From contig NZ_JAMXMC010000010.1 in assembly GCF_024055665.1 (NCBI RefSeq), positions 1-64,000 on the forward strand: a stretch of DNA of 64,000 bases, in the 5' to 3' direction. The notes under the pieces are model-generated. The model was not told where the DNA came from and did no database searches. It worked only from the letters and a program-made list of their open reading frames with translations. The number at the start of each line of letters is the position of its first letter. The stretch's first letter is position 1. The stretch comes from Ideonella oryzae (GTDB lineage Bacteria; Pseudomonadota; Gammaproteobacteria; Burkholderiales; Burkholderiaceae_C). A program made the translations under genes and the position numbers. Shown piece after piece: positions 55,764-64,000 of the stretch.

Positions 55764-56612
55764 TCAGCCCAGCAGCTTGAGCACCTGCTGCGGCAGCTGG
55801 TTGGCCTGGGCCACCATGGCCGTGCCGGCCTGCTGCAGGATCTGGGCCCGGCTCATGTTGGCCGTTTCCGCCGCGTAGTCGGCGTCCATGATCCGGCTGC
55901 GGGCCGCGGACTGGTTCTCCACCGCCGTCTGCAGGTTGGAGATGATGGCGTCGAAGCGGCTCTGGGTCGCACCGTAGGTCGCCCGGGTGTCGTTGACCAG
56001 GTCGATCGCCTTGTCCAGGCTGTCGATCACGTTGCCGATGGCGCCCACCGTGGCGTTGGCGTCGATGGCCGCCATGGTGCTGCTGGTGATGGCAGTGATC
56101 GTGGTGTCGGTCACCATGTTCGACGTGTTGATGTTGATCACATCGTCGGCCGTGGTGTTGGCACCAATCTGGAAGGTCAGCGTGGTCGCGTCGGCGCCCA
56201 GGATGTGCTTGCCGTTGAAGGTGGTCCCCCCCAGCACACGTCCGATTTCCTTCTGCAACTCGACGAACTCCTTGTTCAGCGAGTCCTTGTCCGAGCTGGA
56301 GTTGGTGGCGTTGCGCGCCTGGATGGCCAGTTCGCGCATCCGCTGCAGCGAATCGCCCACCTTGGACAGCGCGCCTTCGGCGGTCTGCGCCAGCGAAATG
56401 CCGTCGTTGGCGTTGCGCACGGCAACGTTCATGCCGCGCACTTGCGAATTCATGCGCTCGGCGATCGCCAGGCCGGCCGCATCGTCCTTGGCCGAGTTCA
56501 CCCGCAGGCCCGAGGACAGGCGCTGCATGGAAATCTGCAGTGAGCTCTGCGAGGCGTTCAGATTCCGCTGCGCATTGAGCGAAGCGAGGTTGGTGTTGAT
56601 GGTCTGTGGCAT
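55764..56612 (-). CDS. fliC: Flagellin 1
   Basis: A 282-residue flagellin made almost entirely of the conserved D0/D1 parts ([40 protein letters not shown]) with a central part of only about 60 residues. It is the most divergent of the three copies: Ile- and Thr-rich in the centre, and Arg/Ser in place of Lys/Ala in VRGMNVAVRNANDG. AGGAG precedes the start. The 301 bases upstream hold two small hairpins, the terminator of flagellin 2 and a weak sigma-28-like match. Confidence 0.97.
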   Translation of the reverse strand: MPQTINTNLASLNAQRNLNASQSSLQISMQRLSSGLRVNSAKDDAAGLAIAERMNSQVRGMNVAVRNANDGISLAQTAEGALSKVGDSLQRMRELAIQARNATNSSSDKDSLNKEFVELQKEIGRVLGGTTFNGKHILGADATTLTFQIGANTTADDVININTSNMVTDTTITAITSSTMAAIDANATVGAIGNVIDSLDKAIDLVNDTRATYGATQSRFDAIISNLQTAVENQSAARSRIMDADYAAETANMSRAQILQQAGTAMVAQANQLPQQVLKLLG

Positions 56613-56665
56613 GCGAGAACTCCTGAAGAATCACCCATCCGGCGAACTTGCCGGTCCGTCCAAGC

Positions 56666-56693
56666 CCATCGGTTTGCACCGATGCGCCCTTCA
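56666..56693 (-). promoter_or_regulatory. Possible sigma-28-like promoter of flagellin 1
   Basis: On the minus strand TGAAG (56689-56693), 15 bases, ACCGATGG (56666-56673). The -10 keeps only CCGAT and overlaps a CATCGGT/ACCGATG hairpin (56667-56684), so this is weak; the spacing matches the other flagellin promoters. Confidence 0.3.
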
Positions 56694-56864
56694 AGCCCGG
56701 CGCCAGGTCACCATCGATCCCCAGTTGCCTGGGAGTGTCTCGGCGGTGCCTCCGGACCACGTTCCTCGAACCGAGGAGTCGTTGGGAGTGATTCTGAAAG
56801 GGAGCTCTCTGCCGCAAAGCCACGAAATGAGGCCGGTTCAACGGCCTGTTCGTGCCCCTGAAGC

Positions 56865-56901
56865 GCCACCGCCCCACCAGAAGACCTGGTGGGGCGGTGG
56901 C
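56865..56901 (-). terminator. Strong hairpin after flagellin gene 2
   Basis: A perfect 16-bp stem (56865-56880 with 56886-56901, GCCACCGCCCCACCAG and its complement) with a 5-base loop, 12 bases after the stop. CTTC follows on the minus strand rather than a T-run. Confidence 0.7.
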
Positions 56902-56913
56902 TTCAGCCTGGGT

Positions 56914-57756
56914 TTACTGGATCAGGCGCAAGACCTGCTGCGGCAGCTGGTTGGCTTGCGAGACCATCGCGGTGCCGGCCTGCTGCAGGATCTGGGCGCG
57001 GCTCATGTTGGCGGTTTCCTGGGCGAAGTCCGCATCCATGATCCGGCCGCGGGCTGCGCTCTGGTTCTCCACCCCGGTCTGCAGGTTGGCGATGATCGCG
57101 TCGAAGCGGCTCTGGGTGGCACCGAAGGTGGCACGCTGGTCGTTCACCGTGTCGATGGCCTTGTCGATGTTGTCGATCACGTCCTTGATCGCACCGTCGG
57201 TGGCCGTCGAGTCGATCGTGGCCGAGCTGGTGACCGCCGTGATGTTGCTGTCGGTGGTCATGTTGCTGGTGGACACGGTCAGCGTGTCATCGGCCGTGGT
57301 GTTCGCACCGATCTGGAAGCTCATCGCGGTGGCATCGGCGCCCAGCATGTGCTTGCCGTTGAAGCTGGTGCCGCCCAGCACGCGCTGGATTTCCTTCTGC
57401 AGCTGAGCGAACTCCTTGTTCAGCGAGTCCTTGTCCGAGCTGGAGTTGGTGGCGTTGCGAGCCTGCACCGCCAGTTCACGCATGCGCTGCAGCGAGTCAC
57501 CCACCTGGGCCAGCGCGCCTTCGGCGGTCTGGGCCATGGAGATGCCGTCGTTGGCATTGCGGATCGCCACATTCATGCCCTTGACCTGGGCATTCATGCG
57601 CTCGGCGATCGACAGACCGGCTGCGTCGTCCTTGGCCGAGTTGATGCGCAGACCCGAAGACAGGCGCTGCATCGAGGTCGACAGCGACGACTGAGAGGCA
57701 CTCAGGTTGCGCTGCGCGTTCATCGAAATGATGTTGGTGTTGATGGTAGAGGGCAT
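56914..57756 (-). CDS. fliC: Flagellin 2
   Basis: A 280-residue flagellin, nearly identical to flagellin 3 over most of its length; differences cluster at both ends and in the short centre (for example [20 protein letters not shown]). It ends in LPQQVLRLIQ. AGGAG precedes the start. The 310 bases upstream contain the terminator of flagellin 3, a good sigma-28-like promoter and a leader of about 165 bases with a CCGGT/ACCGG hairpin (57788-57803). Confidence 0.97.
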   Translation of the reverse strand: MPSTINTNIISMNAQRNLSASQSSLSTSMQRLSSGLRINSAKDDAAGLSIAERMNAQVKGMNVAIRNANDGISMAQTAEGALAQVGDSLQRMRELAVQARNATNSSSDKDSLNKEFAQLQKEIQRVLGGTSFNGKHMLGADATAMSFQIGANTTADDTLTVSTSNMTTDSNITAVTSSATIDSTATDGAIKDVIDNIDKAIDTVNDQRATFGATQSRFDAIIANLQTGVENQSAARGRIMDADFAQETANMSRAQILQQAGTAMVSQANQLPQQVLRLIQ

Positions 57757-57927
57757 GATGAAACTCCTGTAGGGTTACCGAAAGTCTCCGGTTCAAGCAC
57801 CGGCGCGATTCACTGCTACGCCCAGCGCCGGGTGCTCCTCGGAACGGGTCATACCCTGCGGGCATCACCTGAACTTTGGCCATCTCACCGGACCCCAGAA
57901 CCTGTTTTTCAGATCCTGTTGAGGGGG

Positions 57928-57955
57928 TTATCGGAGCTCGCTTTCGGGAACTTGA
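57928..57955 (-). promoter_or_regulatory. Sigma-28-like promoter of flagellin 2
   Basis: On the minus strand TCAAG (57951-57955), 15 bases, TCCGATAA (57928-57935), 7 of 8 matches to the FliA -10. Counted from TCAA the spacer is 16. Confidence 0.7.
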
Positions 57956-57973
57956 GAGTTTTTTTCATGCCAT

Positions 57974-58010
57974 GTTGAGGACCCCGGACACCCCGCCCAG
58001 GATCCTCAAC
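57974..58010 (-). terminator. Terminator-like hairpin after flagellin gene 3
   Basis: GTTGAGGA (57974-57981) pairs with TCCTCAAC (58003-58010), with partly paired GC-rich sequence inside, about 57 bases after the stop. No T-tract follows on the minus strand. Confidence 0.5.
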
Positions 58011-58066
58011 CGGCGGAGGCCGCCTTCCCGCTCAGCAGCGAGCCCCCTTCGGAGTTCGCTGCAGGG

Positions 58067-58909
58067 TCATCGAAGAAGCGACAGGACGTTGTTCGGCATC
58101 TGATTGGCCTGGGCCACCATCGCGGTGCCGGCCTGCTGCAGGATCTGGGCGCGGCTCATGTTGGCGGTTTCCTGGGCGAAGTCCGCGTCCATGATCCGGC
58201 CGCGGGCCGCGCTCTGGTTCTCCACCCCGCTCTGCAGGCTGGAGATGATCGCGTCGAAGCGGCTCTGCGTGGCACCGAAGGTGGCGCGCTGGTCGTTCAC
58301 CGTGTCGATGGCCTTGTCGATGTTGTCGATCACGTCCTTGATCGCACCGTCGGTGGCCGTCGCGTCGATCGTGACACCGCTCGTCACGCTCGTGATGTTG
58401 CTGTCGGTGGTCATGTTGCTGCTCGACACCGTCAGCACATCGTCCGCCGTGGTGTTGGCACCGATCTGGAAGGTCATCGCGGTGGCATCGGCGCCCAGCA
58501 TGTGCTTGCCGTTGAAGCTGGTGCCACCCAGCACGCGCTGGATTTCCTTCTGCAGCTGCCCGAACTCCTTGTTCAGCGAGTCCTTGTCCGAGCTGGAGTT
58601 GGTGGCGTTGCGGGCCTGCACCGCCAGTTCACGCATGCGCTGCAGCGAGTCACCCACCTGGGCCAGCGCGCCTTCGGCGGTCTGGGCCATGGAGATGCCG
58701 TCGTTGGCATTGCGGATCGCCACATTCATGCCCTTGACCTGGGCGTTCATGCGCTCGGCGATGGCCAGGCCGGCCGCGTCGTCCTTGGCCGAGTTGATGC
58801 GCAAACCCGAGGACAGGCGTTGCATCGAGGTGGCCAGCGACGATTGCGAGGCCGAGAGATTCCGCTGGGCGTTCAGCGAAATGACGTTGGTGTTGATGGT
58901 TTGACCCAT
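58067..58909 (-). CDS. fliC: Flagellin 3
   Basis: A 280-residue flagellin, the first of the three in transcription order. It has start [20 protein letters not shown] and end [12 protein letters not shown]. The D1 segment [20 protein letters not shown] is shared by all copies. AGGAG precedes the start. The gene pair 2/3 looks like a recent duplication kept similar by recombination. Each copy has its own promoter and hairpin. Confidence 0.97.
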   Translation of the reverse strand: MGQTINTNVISLNAQRNLSASQSSLATSMQRLSSGLRINSAKDDAAGLAIAERMNAQVKGMNVAIRNANDGISMAQTAEGALAQVGDSLQRMRELAVQARNATNSSSDKDSLNKEFGQLQKEIQRVLGGTSFNGKHMLGADATAMTFQIGANTTADDVLTVSSSNMTTDSNITSVTSGVTIDATATDGAIKDVIDNIDKAIDTVNDQRATFGATQSRFDAIISSLQSGVENQSAARGRIMDADFAQETANMSRAQILQQAGTAMVAQANQMPNNVLSLLR

Positions 58910-59006
58910 TTTGATAACTCCTGCGTTGGGGCAGATAAGTGAGCCTTGACGGACTCTCCGATTGCGCCCCCGGCTGTCACTGAGAAGCTTTGGGGCCGTG
59001 CCATGG

Positions 59007-59034
59007 ATTTCGGAAGGTCAATCGCTGGACTTGA
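59007..59034 (-). promoter_or_regulatory. Sigma-28-like promoter of flagellin 3
   Basis: On the minus strand TCAAG (59030-59034), 15 bases, TCCGAAAT (59007-59014), the same layout as the flagellin 2 promoter with a weaker -10. The leader would be about 90 bases. Confidence 0.55.
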
Positions 59035-59178
59035 GGCTTTTTTTTGCCTCTTTTCGATCGATCAACTTCAACCACACCCATGCCCGGGCGTCGCCCCGGC
59101 GCCTTGCGGCACAAATGGCGACTCCTGACCCTGCTTATCGACCTTTCAAACACGGACTGCAGACCTACAGTTTTCGCC

Positions 59179-60243
59179 ATGTCTGCCGAGGCCCCACCCG
59201 CCGCCCGCGCCTGGCGCACCGCGCTGGTGATGATCGTGCGCGACGGTGGCGCCGGCCTCTCGCGCGCCCTGGCCAGCATGGCCCCCTGGGTGGACGAGAT
59301 GGTGGTGCTGGACACCGGCTCCAGCGACGACAGCGTGGCCCGCGCCCGTGCCGCCGGCGCCCGCGTGGGGCACTTCACCTGGGTGGACGACTTCAGCGCC
59401 GCCCGCAACGCCGCCCTGGACCTGGCCGGTGCCGACTGGCACATCGTGCTGGACGCCGACGAGTGGCTGATCGACGGCGGCCCCGCGCTGGCCGCCCTGC
59501 GGCAGCAGGCGCCAGACCATGTCGGCCGCATCGAAGTGGACAGCGACCAGGGCGAGGGTCAGAACAGCGCCCCCAGCTGGCTGAGCCGCGTGCTGCCCGG
59601 CCCCGTGCGCTACCAGGGCCGCGTGCACGAACAACCCGCCCATGCCCTGCCGGTGCAGCCGCTGGCCGTGCGCCTGGGCCACGACGGCTACCGCCCGGCC
59701 GCCCGGGCCGCCAAGGCTGGCCGCAACGCCGCCCTGCTGCAGGCGGCCCTGCGCGAACAGCCCGGCGACGCCTACCTCTGGTATCAGCTGGGCAAGAACC
59801 ACGACGTCTACGAACGCTGGGCCGAGGCGGCGGACGCCTTCGACCGGGCCGAACAGCACCTGGCCAGCGCGGCGCCCGCCTGGCTGCACGACCTGAGCGT
59901 GCGCCGCCTGCATGCGCTCAAGCGCTGCGGCCGCCACGCCGAGGCCTTCGAGCAGGCCCGCCTGGGGCTGGAGCGCTGGCAACAGTCACCCGACTTCTTC
60001 TTCGCCCTGGGCGACCTGCTGCTGGACTGGGCGGCCGAACAGCCCGCGCTGGCCCCTGAGCTGATCCCGATGATCGAGGACGCCTGGCAGCGCTGCCTGG
60101 CCTTGGGCGAGCACCCCGAGCACGAGGGCGCGGTGCGGGGCCGCGGCAGCCACCTGGCCGCCGGCAACCTGGCCCTGCTCTACGACCTGGTGGGACGGCC
60201 GGCCGACGCGGCCCACTGCCGCCAGCTGGCGGCGCAGAGATAG
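59179..60243 (+). CDS. Family 2 glycosyltransferase with TPR-like C-terminus
   Basis: A 354-residue protein. The N-terminal GT-A domain (about 12-200) has ALVMIVRDGGAGLSRALASM, VVLDTGSSDDS and the DAD motif in WHIVLDADEWL, like the WaaE/SunS-type family 2 enzymes. The C-terminal half is helical and repeat-like (DAYLWYQLGKNHDVYERWAE), as in TPR-fused transferases that act on proteins or lipids. It is the first plus-strand gene after the flagellins. The substrate is not readable; flagellin is a candidate. Confidence 0.85.
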   Translation: MSAEAPPAARAWRTALVMIVRDGGAGLSRALASMAPWVDEMVVLDTGSSDDSVARARAAGARVGHFTWVDDFSAARNAALDLAGADWHIVLDADEWLIDGGPALAALRQQAPDHVGRIEVDSDQGEGQNSAPSWLSRVLPGPVRYQGRVHEQPAHALPVQPLAVRLGHDGYRPAARAAKAGRNAALLQAALREQPGDAYLWYQLGKNHDVYERWAEAADAFDRAEQHLASAAPAWLHDLSVRRLHALKRCGRHAEAFEQARLGLERWQQSPDFFFALGDLLLDWAAEQPALAPELIPMIEDAWQRCLALGEHPEHEGAVRGRGSHLAAGNLALLYDLVGRPADAAHCRQLAAQR

Positions 60244-60303
60244 GCGCCGCTCGCCGGCCTTTTCCAAGGCTGAAAACTGGCACAAATGCCTAAAGTTTCA
60301 GCC

Positions 60304-62229
60304 ATGAACACGCTCCATCCCGGCGCACAGCGCCATTGGCACCACGGCGTCCAAGCCTTGCGCGCCGGCCAATGGCAAGAAGCCGCCCAGGCCTTCACCG
60401 ACGGTCTGCGGCAGGACCCGGCCGATGCGCTGATGTGGCTGAACCTGGCCCGCGCCCAGCTGTCCGACAACCGGCTGGAGCCGGCCACCGAGGCCGCCCG
60501 CCGCGCGCGCGACCTGCAGCCCGACAACCCGCTGAACGTTCGGATGCTGGCCGAATGCCTGTCCCGCCAGAACCGGCGCGAAGAGTGTGCCGAGGTCTTC
60601 GACCTCTACCCGGCCGACGCCCCGCGCGACGCCGACTTCCTCAACGCCCAGGGCAACGCCCTGTTTCAGGCCCGCCGCCTGCACGAGGCGGTGGACATCT
60701 TCTTCAAGGCCCTGGCCCTGCAGGTGGACAACGCCCTGGTGCACTACCGCCTGGGCCTGACCTTCCGCGACCTCTCGCTCAACCGCGAAGCCACCGAGTG
60801 CTTCCGCACCGCCATCGCGCTGGACGACGGCGCGGTGCGGCTGCTGTCGCTGTCCCTGCTGGTGCATGAAAGCCGCCAGAGCTGCGACTGGAGCACGCTG
60901 GAGGCGGACACCGCCGCCCTGCTGGCCGCACTGGACCAGGTGGACGACACCACCGGCCAGATGCTCTCGCCCTTCGCCCTGCTGGCGGTGGACGCCACGC
61001 CCGAACAACAGCGCCGCATGGGCGCCATCCGGGCGCGCAGCCTCAGCCGCGGCGTGCTGCCCCTGCCCCCGGCCGGCCCCCGCCGGCCCGGCCGCATCCG
61101 CGTGGGCTACCTGTCCAGCGACTTCCACCACCACGCCACCGCCGTGCTGATGGCCGAACTGCTGGAACGCCGCGACAGCCAGCGCTTCGAGGTCTTCCTC
61201 TACTGCCACAGCGTGGACGACGGCACGCCGCTGATGCACCGCATCCGCGCCGCCTGCGACCACCACCTGGACGTGCGCCACCTGTCCAACGAGGACGTGG
61301 CCCGCCGGATGCGCGACGATGGCATCGACATCGCGGTGGACCTCAAGGGCCACACCCGCGGCAGCCGCTTCGAGCTGCTGGCCTGGCGCCCGGCCCCGGT
61401 GCAGGTCACCTTCCTCGGCTACCCGGCCACCACCGGCGCCGACTTCATCGACTATGTGATCGGCGATCCGGTGGTGACCCCGCTGGCCCAGGCCGGCCAG
61501 TACAGCGAACACATCGCCCAGCTGCCCCACAGCTACCAGCCCAACGACCGCCAGCGCCCGCTGCCGCCCTGCCCCACGCGGGCCGAGCTGGGCCTGCCCG
61601 AGGACGCGGTGGTGCTGTGCTGCTTCAACCAGACCTACAAGATCTCGCCGCACATGCTGGACCTGTGGGCCGCCATCCTGCACGGCGCCCCCCGGGCCGT
61701 GCTGTGGATGCTGCGCTGGAACGCCCATGCCGAGGCCCACCTGACGCAGGAGCTGGCCGCCCGTGGGGTGGCCGCCGAGCGCATCGTCTGGGCCCCCAAA
61801 CGCACGCTGGAGGACCACATCGCCCGCCTGCGCGCGGCCGACCTCTTCCTGGACACCTGGCCCTGCAACGCCCACACCACCGCCAGCGAGGCCCTGTGGG
61901 CCGCCGTGCCGGTGCTGACCGTGCCCGGCCCCACCTTCGCCTCGCGCGTGGCCGCCAGCCTGACCTGCGCCTGCGGCCTGCCCGACCTGGCCTGTGCCAG
62001 CGAAGCCGACTACGTGGCCCTGGGCACCGCCCTGGCCAACGACCCCGCGCTGCTGGGCTTCCTCAAGCAGCAGCTGGAAGAACACCGCCTGACGCTGCCA
62101 CTGTTCGACACCGACCGCTACGCCCGCGACTACGAGGCCCTGCTGCTGCGCATGTTCGAGCGCCAGCAGGCCGGCCTGCCGCCGCAGGCCCTGGCGGCCG
62201 CCCCCAGCCTCGAAGGAGACGCGGCATGA
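60304..62229 (+). CDS. TPR-GT41 O-linked glycosyltransferase (SPINDLY/OGT-like)
   Basis: A 641-residue protein. TPR repeats fill about residues 1-250 (ADALMWLNLARAQLSDNRLE, LVHYRLGLTFRDLSLNREAT). The GT41 catalytic region follows, with VGYLSSDFHHHATAVLM (catalytic-His region of OGT), LGYPATTGADFIDYVIGDP, CCFNQTYKISPHMLDLWAAI (Lys that binds the UDP phosphates) and LDTWPCNAHTTASEALWAAV. GT41 enzymes add GlcNAc or fucose to Ser/Thr of proteins, so this is a good candidate for flagellin O-glycosylation. An upstream ATG at 60286 is an alternative start; neither has a clear ribosome binding site. It ends in an ATGA overlap with the next gene. Confidence 0.9.
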   Translation: MNTLHPGAQRHWHHGVQALRAGQWQEAAQAFTDGLRQDPADALMWLNLARAQLSDNRLEPATEAARRARDLQPDNPLNVRMLAECLSRQNRREECAEVFDLYPADAPRDADFLNAQGNALFQARRLHEAVDIFFKALALQVDNALVHYRLGLTFRDLSLNREATECFRTAIALDDGAVRLLSLSLLVHESRQSCDWSTLEADTAALLAALDQVDDTTGQMLSPFALLAVDATPEQQRRMGAIRARSLSRGVLPLPPAGPRRPGRIRVGYLSSDFHHHATAVLMAELLERRDSQRFEVFLYCHSVDDGTPLMHRIRAACDHHLDVRHLSNEDVARRMRDDGIDIAVDLKGHTRGSRFELLAWRPAPVQVTFLGYPATTGADFIDYVIGDPVVTPLAQAGQYSEHIAQLPHSYQPNDRQRPLPPCPTRAELGLPEDAVVLCCFNQTYKISPHMLDLWAAILHGAPRAVLWMLRWNAHAEAHLTQELAARGVAAERIVWAPKRTLEDHIARLRAADLFLDTWPCNAHTTASEALWAAVPVLTVPGPTFASRVAASLTCACGLPDLACASEADYVALGTALANDPALLGFLKQQLEEHRLTLPLFDTDRYARDYEALLLRMFERQQAGLPPQALAAAPSLEGDAA

Positions 62230-62990
62230 AGGTCGCCATCATCACGCCCTATTACAGGGAGCCGCGGGAGATGATCGAGCGCTGCATCCGCTCGGTGGCC
62301 GCGCAGGACGTGCCCGTCACCCACCTGCTGGTGGCCGACGGCCATCCGCAGGACTGGATCGACCAGGCCCCGGTGCGGCACCTGCGCCTGGACTGCTCGC
62401 ACCGCGACTACGGCAACACCCCGCGCTCGGTCGGCGGCATCCTGGCGGCCAGCGAAGGCTTCGACGCCATCGGCTTCGTGGACGCGGACAACTGGCTGGA
62501 CGCCGGCCATGTGCGCGCCTGCCTGCAGGCCGCGGCCGAGGCCGGTGACCGGGTGGACTATGTCGTCGCCCGGCGCCGCCTGACCCGCAACGACGGCTCG
62601 GTCATGCCCATCTTGACCCAGGACGACCACGACGGCAGCCACGTCGACACCAACTGCTTCTTCATGCTGCCCGGCAGCTTCCACACCCTGGGCCAGTGGG
62701 GCGTGATGCCCAAGCCCCTGTCGGTGATCGGCGACCGCATCTTCGTCGGCAGCCTGCGCCACCAGGGCCTGAAGGCCGCCCGCACCCGCGAGGTGACCGT
62801 GAACTACCTGTGCACCTGGGCCTCGCTGTTCCTGGCCATCGGCGAGACGCCGCCCGACTACGCCAAGTCGCAGATCGACGGCAACCGTGTGCGCGACTGG
62901 TGGCTGGGGCTGGACGAGCGCGACCGCCAGATCGTGGACCGGCTGGCCGCCGCCCCGGTGCGCTTTGCCGCTGCCCAGGAGGCTGCATGA
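62226..62990 (+). CDS. Family 2 glycosyltransferase
   Basis: A 254-residue GT-A protein. MKVAIITPYYREPREMIERC is the nucleotide-sugar-binding start, and IGFVDADNWLDAGHV contains the DxD motif. A short C-terminal helical part follows. It overlaps both neighbours by 4 bases (ATGA), so it is translationally coupled to the GT41 gene and to the next gene. The sugar and acceptor are unknown. Confidence 0.85.
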   Translation: MKVAIITPYYREPREMIERCIRSVAAQDVPVTHLLVADGHPQDWIDQAPVRHLRLDCSHRDYGNTPRSVGGILAASEGFDAIGFVDADNWLDAGHVRACLQAAAEAGDRVDYVVARRRLTRNDGSVMPILTQDDHDGSHVDTNCFFMLPGSFHTLGQWGVMPKPLSVIGDRIFVGSLRHQGLKAARTREVTVNYLCTWASLFLAIGETPPDYAKSQIDGNRVRDWWLGLDERDRQIVDRLAAAPVRFAAAQEAA

Positions 62991-63886
62991 ACCCAATGAC
63001 CCCCGAACGCTCCGACGTGGTGCTGACCGGCCCCACCGGCATTGAGCCGACCGGCCGCGACACCCTGCCCGAACAAGGCGTGCCCTGGGCCTGGGGCCGT
63101 CTGCCCCTGCCGGCCGCCGCCGGCCCGGCCCGCTGGACCGCGCTGGTCGGCCTGCTGGCCCAGCACCCCGCGCTGTGGCAGGACGCCGAATACGTGCTGC
63201 TGCTGGACGACGACGTGCAGATCAGCGCCGCCGACGTCAGCACCCTGTTCCGGCTGATGCGCGAAGGCGGCCTGTCGCTGGCCCAGCCCAGCCTGTCCTG
63301 GCGCAGCCATTTCACGGACCCGACCACCCTGCACAACCCCAGCTTCGTGCTGCGCCACACCAACCGCCTGGACGCGGCGGCCCTGGCCTTCAGCCGCGAG
63401 GCCCTGCAACGCGCCCTGCCCCTGATCCAGGCCCTGCCCCACCCCGAACAGATCGCCCGCGTGCTGCCGGCCGCCCAGGCCATTCCCTGGCAGACCGCCG
63501 CGGTGGTGGACGCGGTGCAGGTGGAGCGCACAGCCGAGCCCTGCGCCGAGCCGGCCATCTGGCCGGACGAACTGGCCGAAGGCCCGCATGCCGAGCCCGG
63601 CACCACCTGGGGTGGCCTGTCCATCCACGGTGACCTGGTGAGCCTGTTCCAGACCACGCGCGAACACTGCCTGGGCCTGGTGGCCGCGGGCTTTGCCGCC
63701 GCCGTGCAGGAGCCCCAGCCCATCGGCGAGGTCTTTCTGCAGCACCACCTGCGCAGTCTGGCGCCGCCCCCCGAGCCGCTGCGCCTGGGCCTGCCGCCCG
63801 CCAGCGTCCCGGCTCCCGACCATCCCCCGCTGCCCGCGCTGCGCCGCTCGCCCATCGTCGAGCCCGCCGCCGGTGGCGCCGCCTGA
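62987..63886 (+). CDS. Putative glycosyltransferase-like protein
   Basis: A 299-residue protein not firmly recognised. YVLLLDDDVQISAADVSTLF contains an acidic DDD that looks like a GT-A metal motif, followed by LAQPSLSWRSHFTDPTTLHN, which recalls DUF707-type sugar-processing proteins. It has no signal peptide. Its ATG overlaps the stop of the preceding glycosyltransferase, so it is part of the same operon. The C-terminal 30 residues are Pro-rich. Confidence 0.7.
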   Translation: MNPMTPERSDVVLTGPTGIEPTGRDTLPEQGVPWAWGRLPLPAAAGPARWTALVGLLAQHPALWQDAEYVLLLDDDVQISAADVSTLFRLMREGGLSLAQPSLSWRSHFTDPTTLHNPSFVLRHTNRLDAAALAFSREALQRALPLIQALPHPEQIARVLPAAQAIPWQTAAVVDAVQVERTAEPCAEPAIWPDELAEGPHAEPGTTWGGLSIHGDLVSLFQTTREHCLGLVAAGFAAAVQEPQPIGEVFLQHHLRSLAPPPEPLRLGLPPASVPAPDHPPLPALRRSPIVEPAAGGAA

Positions 63887-63910
63887 ATGCCTGTCCGCAA
63901 GGAAAACCCC

Positions 63911-64000
63911 ATGAACGCCCTGGCCCTGGCCCTCGTCCGCAACGAAGCCGACCTGATCGAAGCCTTCGTGCGCCACCACGCCCCGCTTGTGGACCTGCTG
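63911..64000 (+). CDS. Start of another glycosyltransferase, cut by the window end
   Basis: Only the first 30 codons are in the window: MNALALALVRNEADLIEAFV and the following RHHAPLVDLL. This is the typical N-terminus of family 2/GT92-like enzymes (LVRNEADxIExFVRH). AAGGAA lies shortly before the ATG. It continues the plus-strand glycosyltransferase operon. Confidence 0.7.
   Translation, partial: MNALALALVRNEADLIEAFVRHHAPLVDLL

Noticed and set aside
60291-60298. TAAAGTTT just before the GT41 gene
   Set aside because: No -10 match follows at the right distance, and the site overlaps the possible start codons.
1-64000. CRISPR arrays, tRNA or rRNA genes, insertion sequences, prophage, toxin-antitoxin or phage-defence genes
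   Set aside because: None were seen on reading both strands; the content is flagellar, signalling, metal and glycosyltransferase genes. A fully new system is not evident, and the most open-ended parts are the glycosyltransferase operon and the REC-TPR protein.

Overview
The window is high-GC DNA with dense, often overlapping genes. It looks like a betaproteobacterium of the order Burkholderiales, probably the Rubrivivax/Leptothrix/Ideonella/Roseateles group. That placement is inferred from protein character and from the fli/flh/flg gene order, not from a marker gene. No rRNA, tRNA, CRISPR array, insertion sequence or prophage was recognised. Most of the window (about 16.9-58.9 kb) is a nearly complete flagellar superlocus flanked by signalling genes on one side and glycosyltransferases on the other.

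Left flank (1-16.9 kb): a small AT-richer hypothetical gene; a YgiQ-type radical SAM protein; a histidine-rich exported protein convergent with a Zn/Cd/Pb-type P1B ATPase (with its own His-rich N-terminus), and a divergent MerR-family regulator that shares a textbook 19-bp-spacer promoter with the ATPase. Then comes a minus-strand signalling operon (Hpt, REC-PAS-GGDEF-EAL, GGDEF), a divergent membrane histidine kinase, and a multi-PAS HisKA_2-type kinase translationally coupled to a REC-ANTAR regulator.

Flagellar core: the minus strand carries flgBCDEFGHIJKL plus an HDOD gene (with a canonical terminator between flgF and flgG), flhB-flhA-flhF-flhG-like-fliA, fliFGHIJKLMNOPQR plus a REC-TPR gene, fliS-fliT-ycgR, fliD and three tandem flagellin genes. 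The plus strand carries flgA-flgM-flgN and fliE. A phoD-type phosphatase with a Pho box sits on the plus strand between the fli and flh operons. No flhDC, motAB or che genes lie in the window.

Right flank (59.2-64 kb): a plus-strand run of glycosyltransferases, including a TPR/GT41 (SPINDLY/OGT-like) enzyme, directly after the flagellins. Flagellin glycosylation is the obvious hypothesis. Sigma-28-like promoters are visible before flgM, fliS and two or three flagellin genes, so FliA and its anti-sigma factor FlgM, both encoded here, probably control late genes. Cyclic-di-GMP enzymes on the left and a YcgR brake in the fliS operon connect motility to second-messenger signalling.
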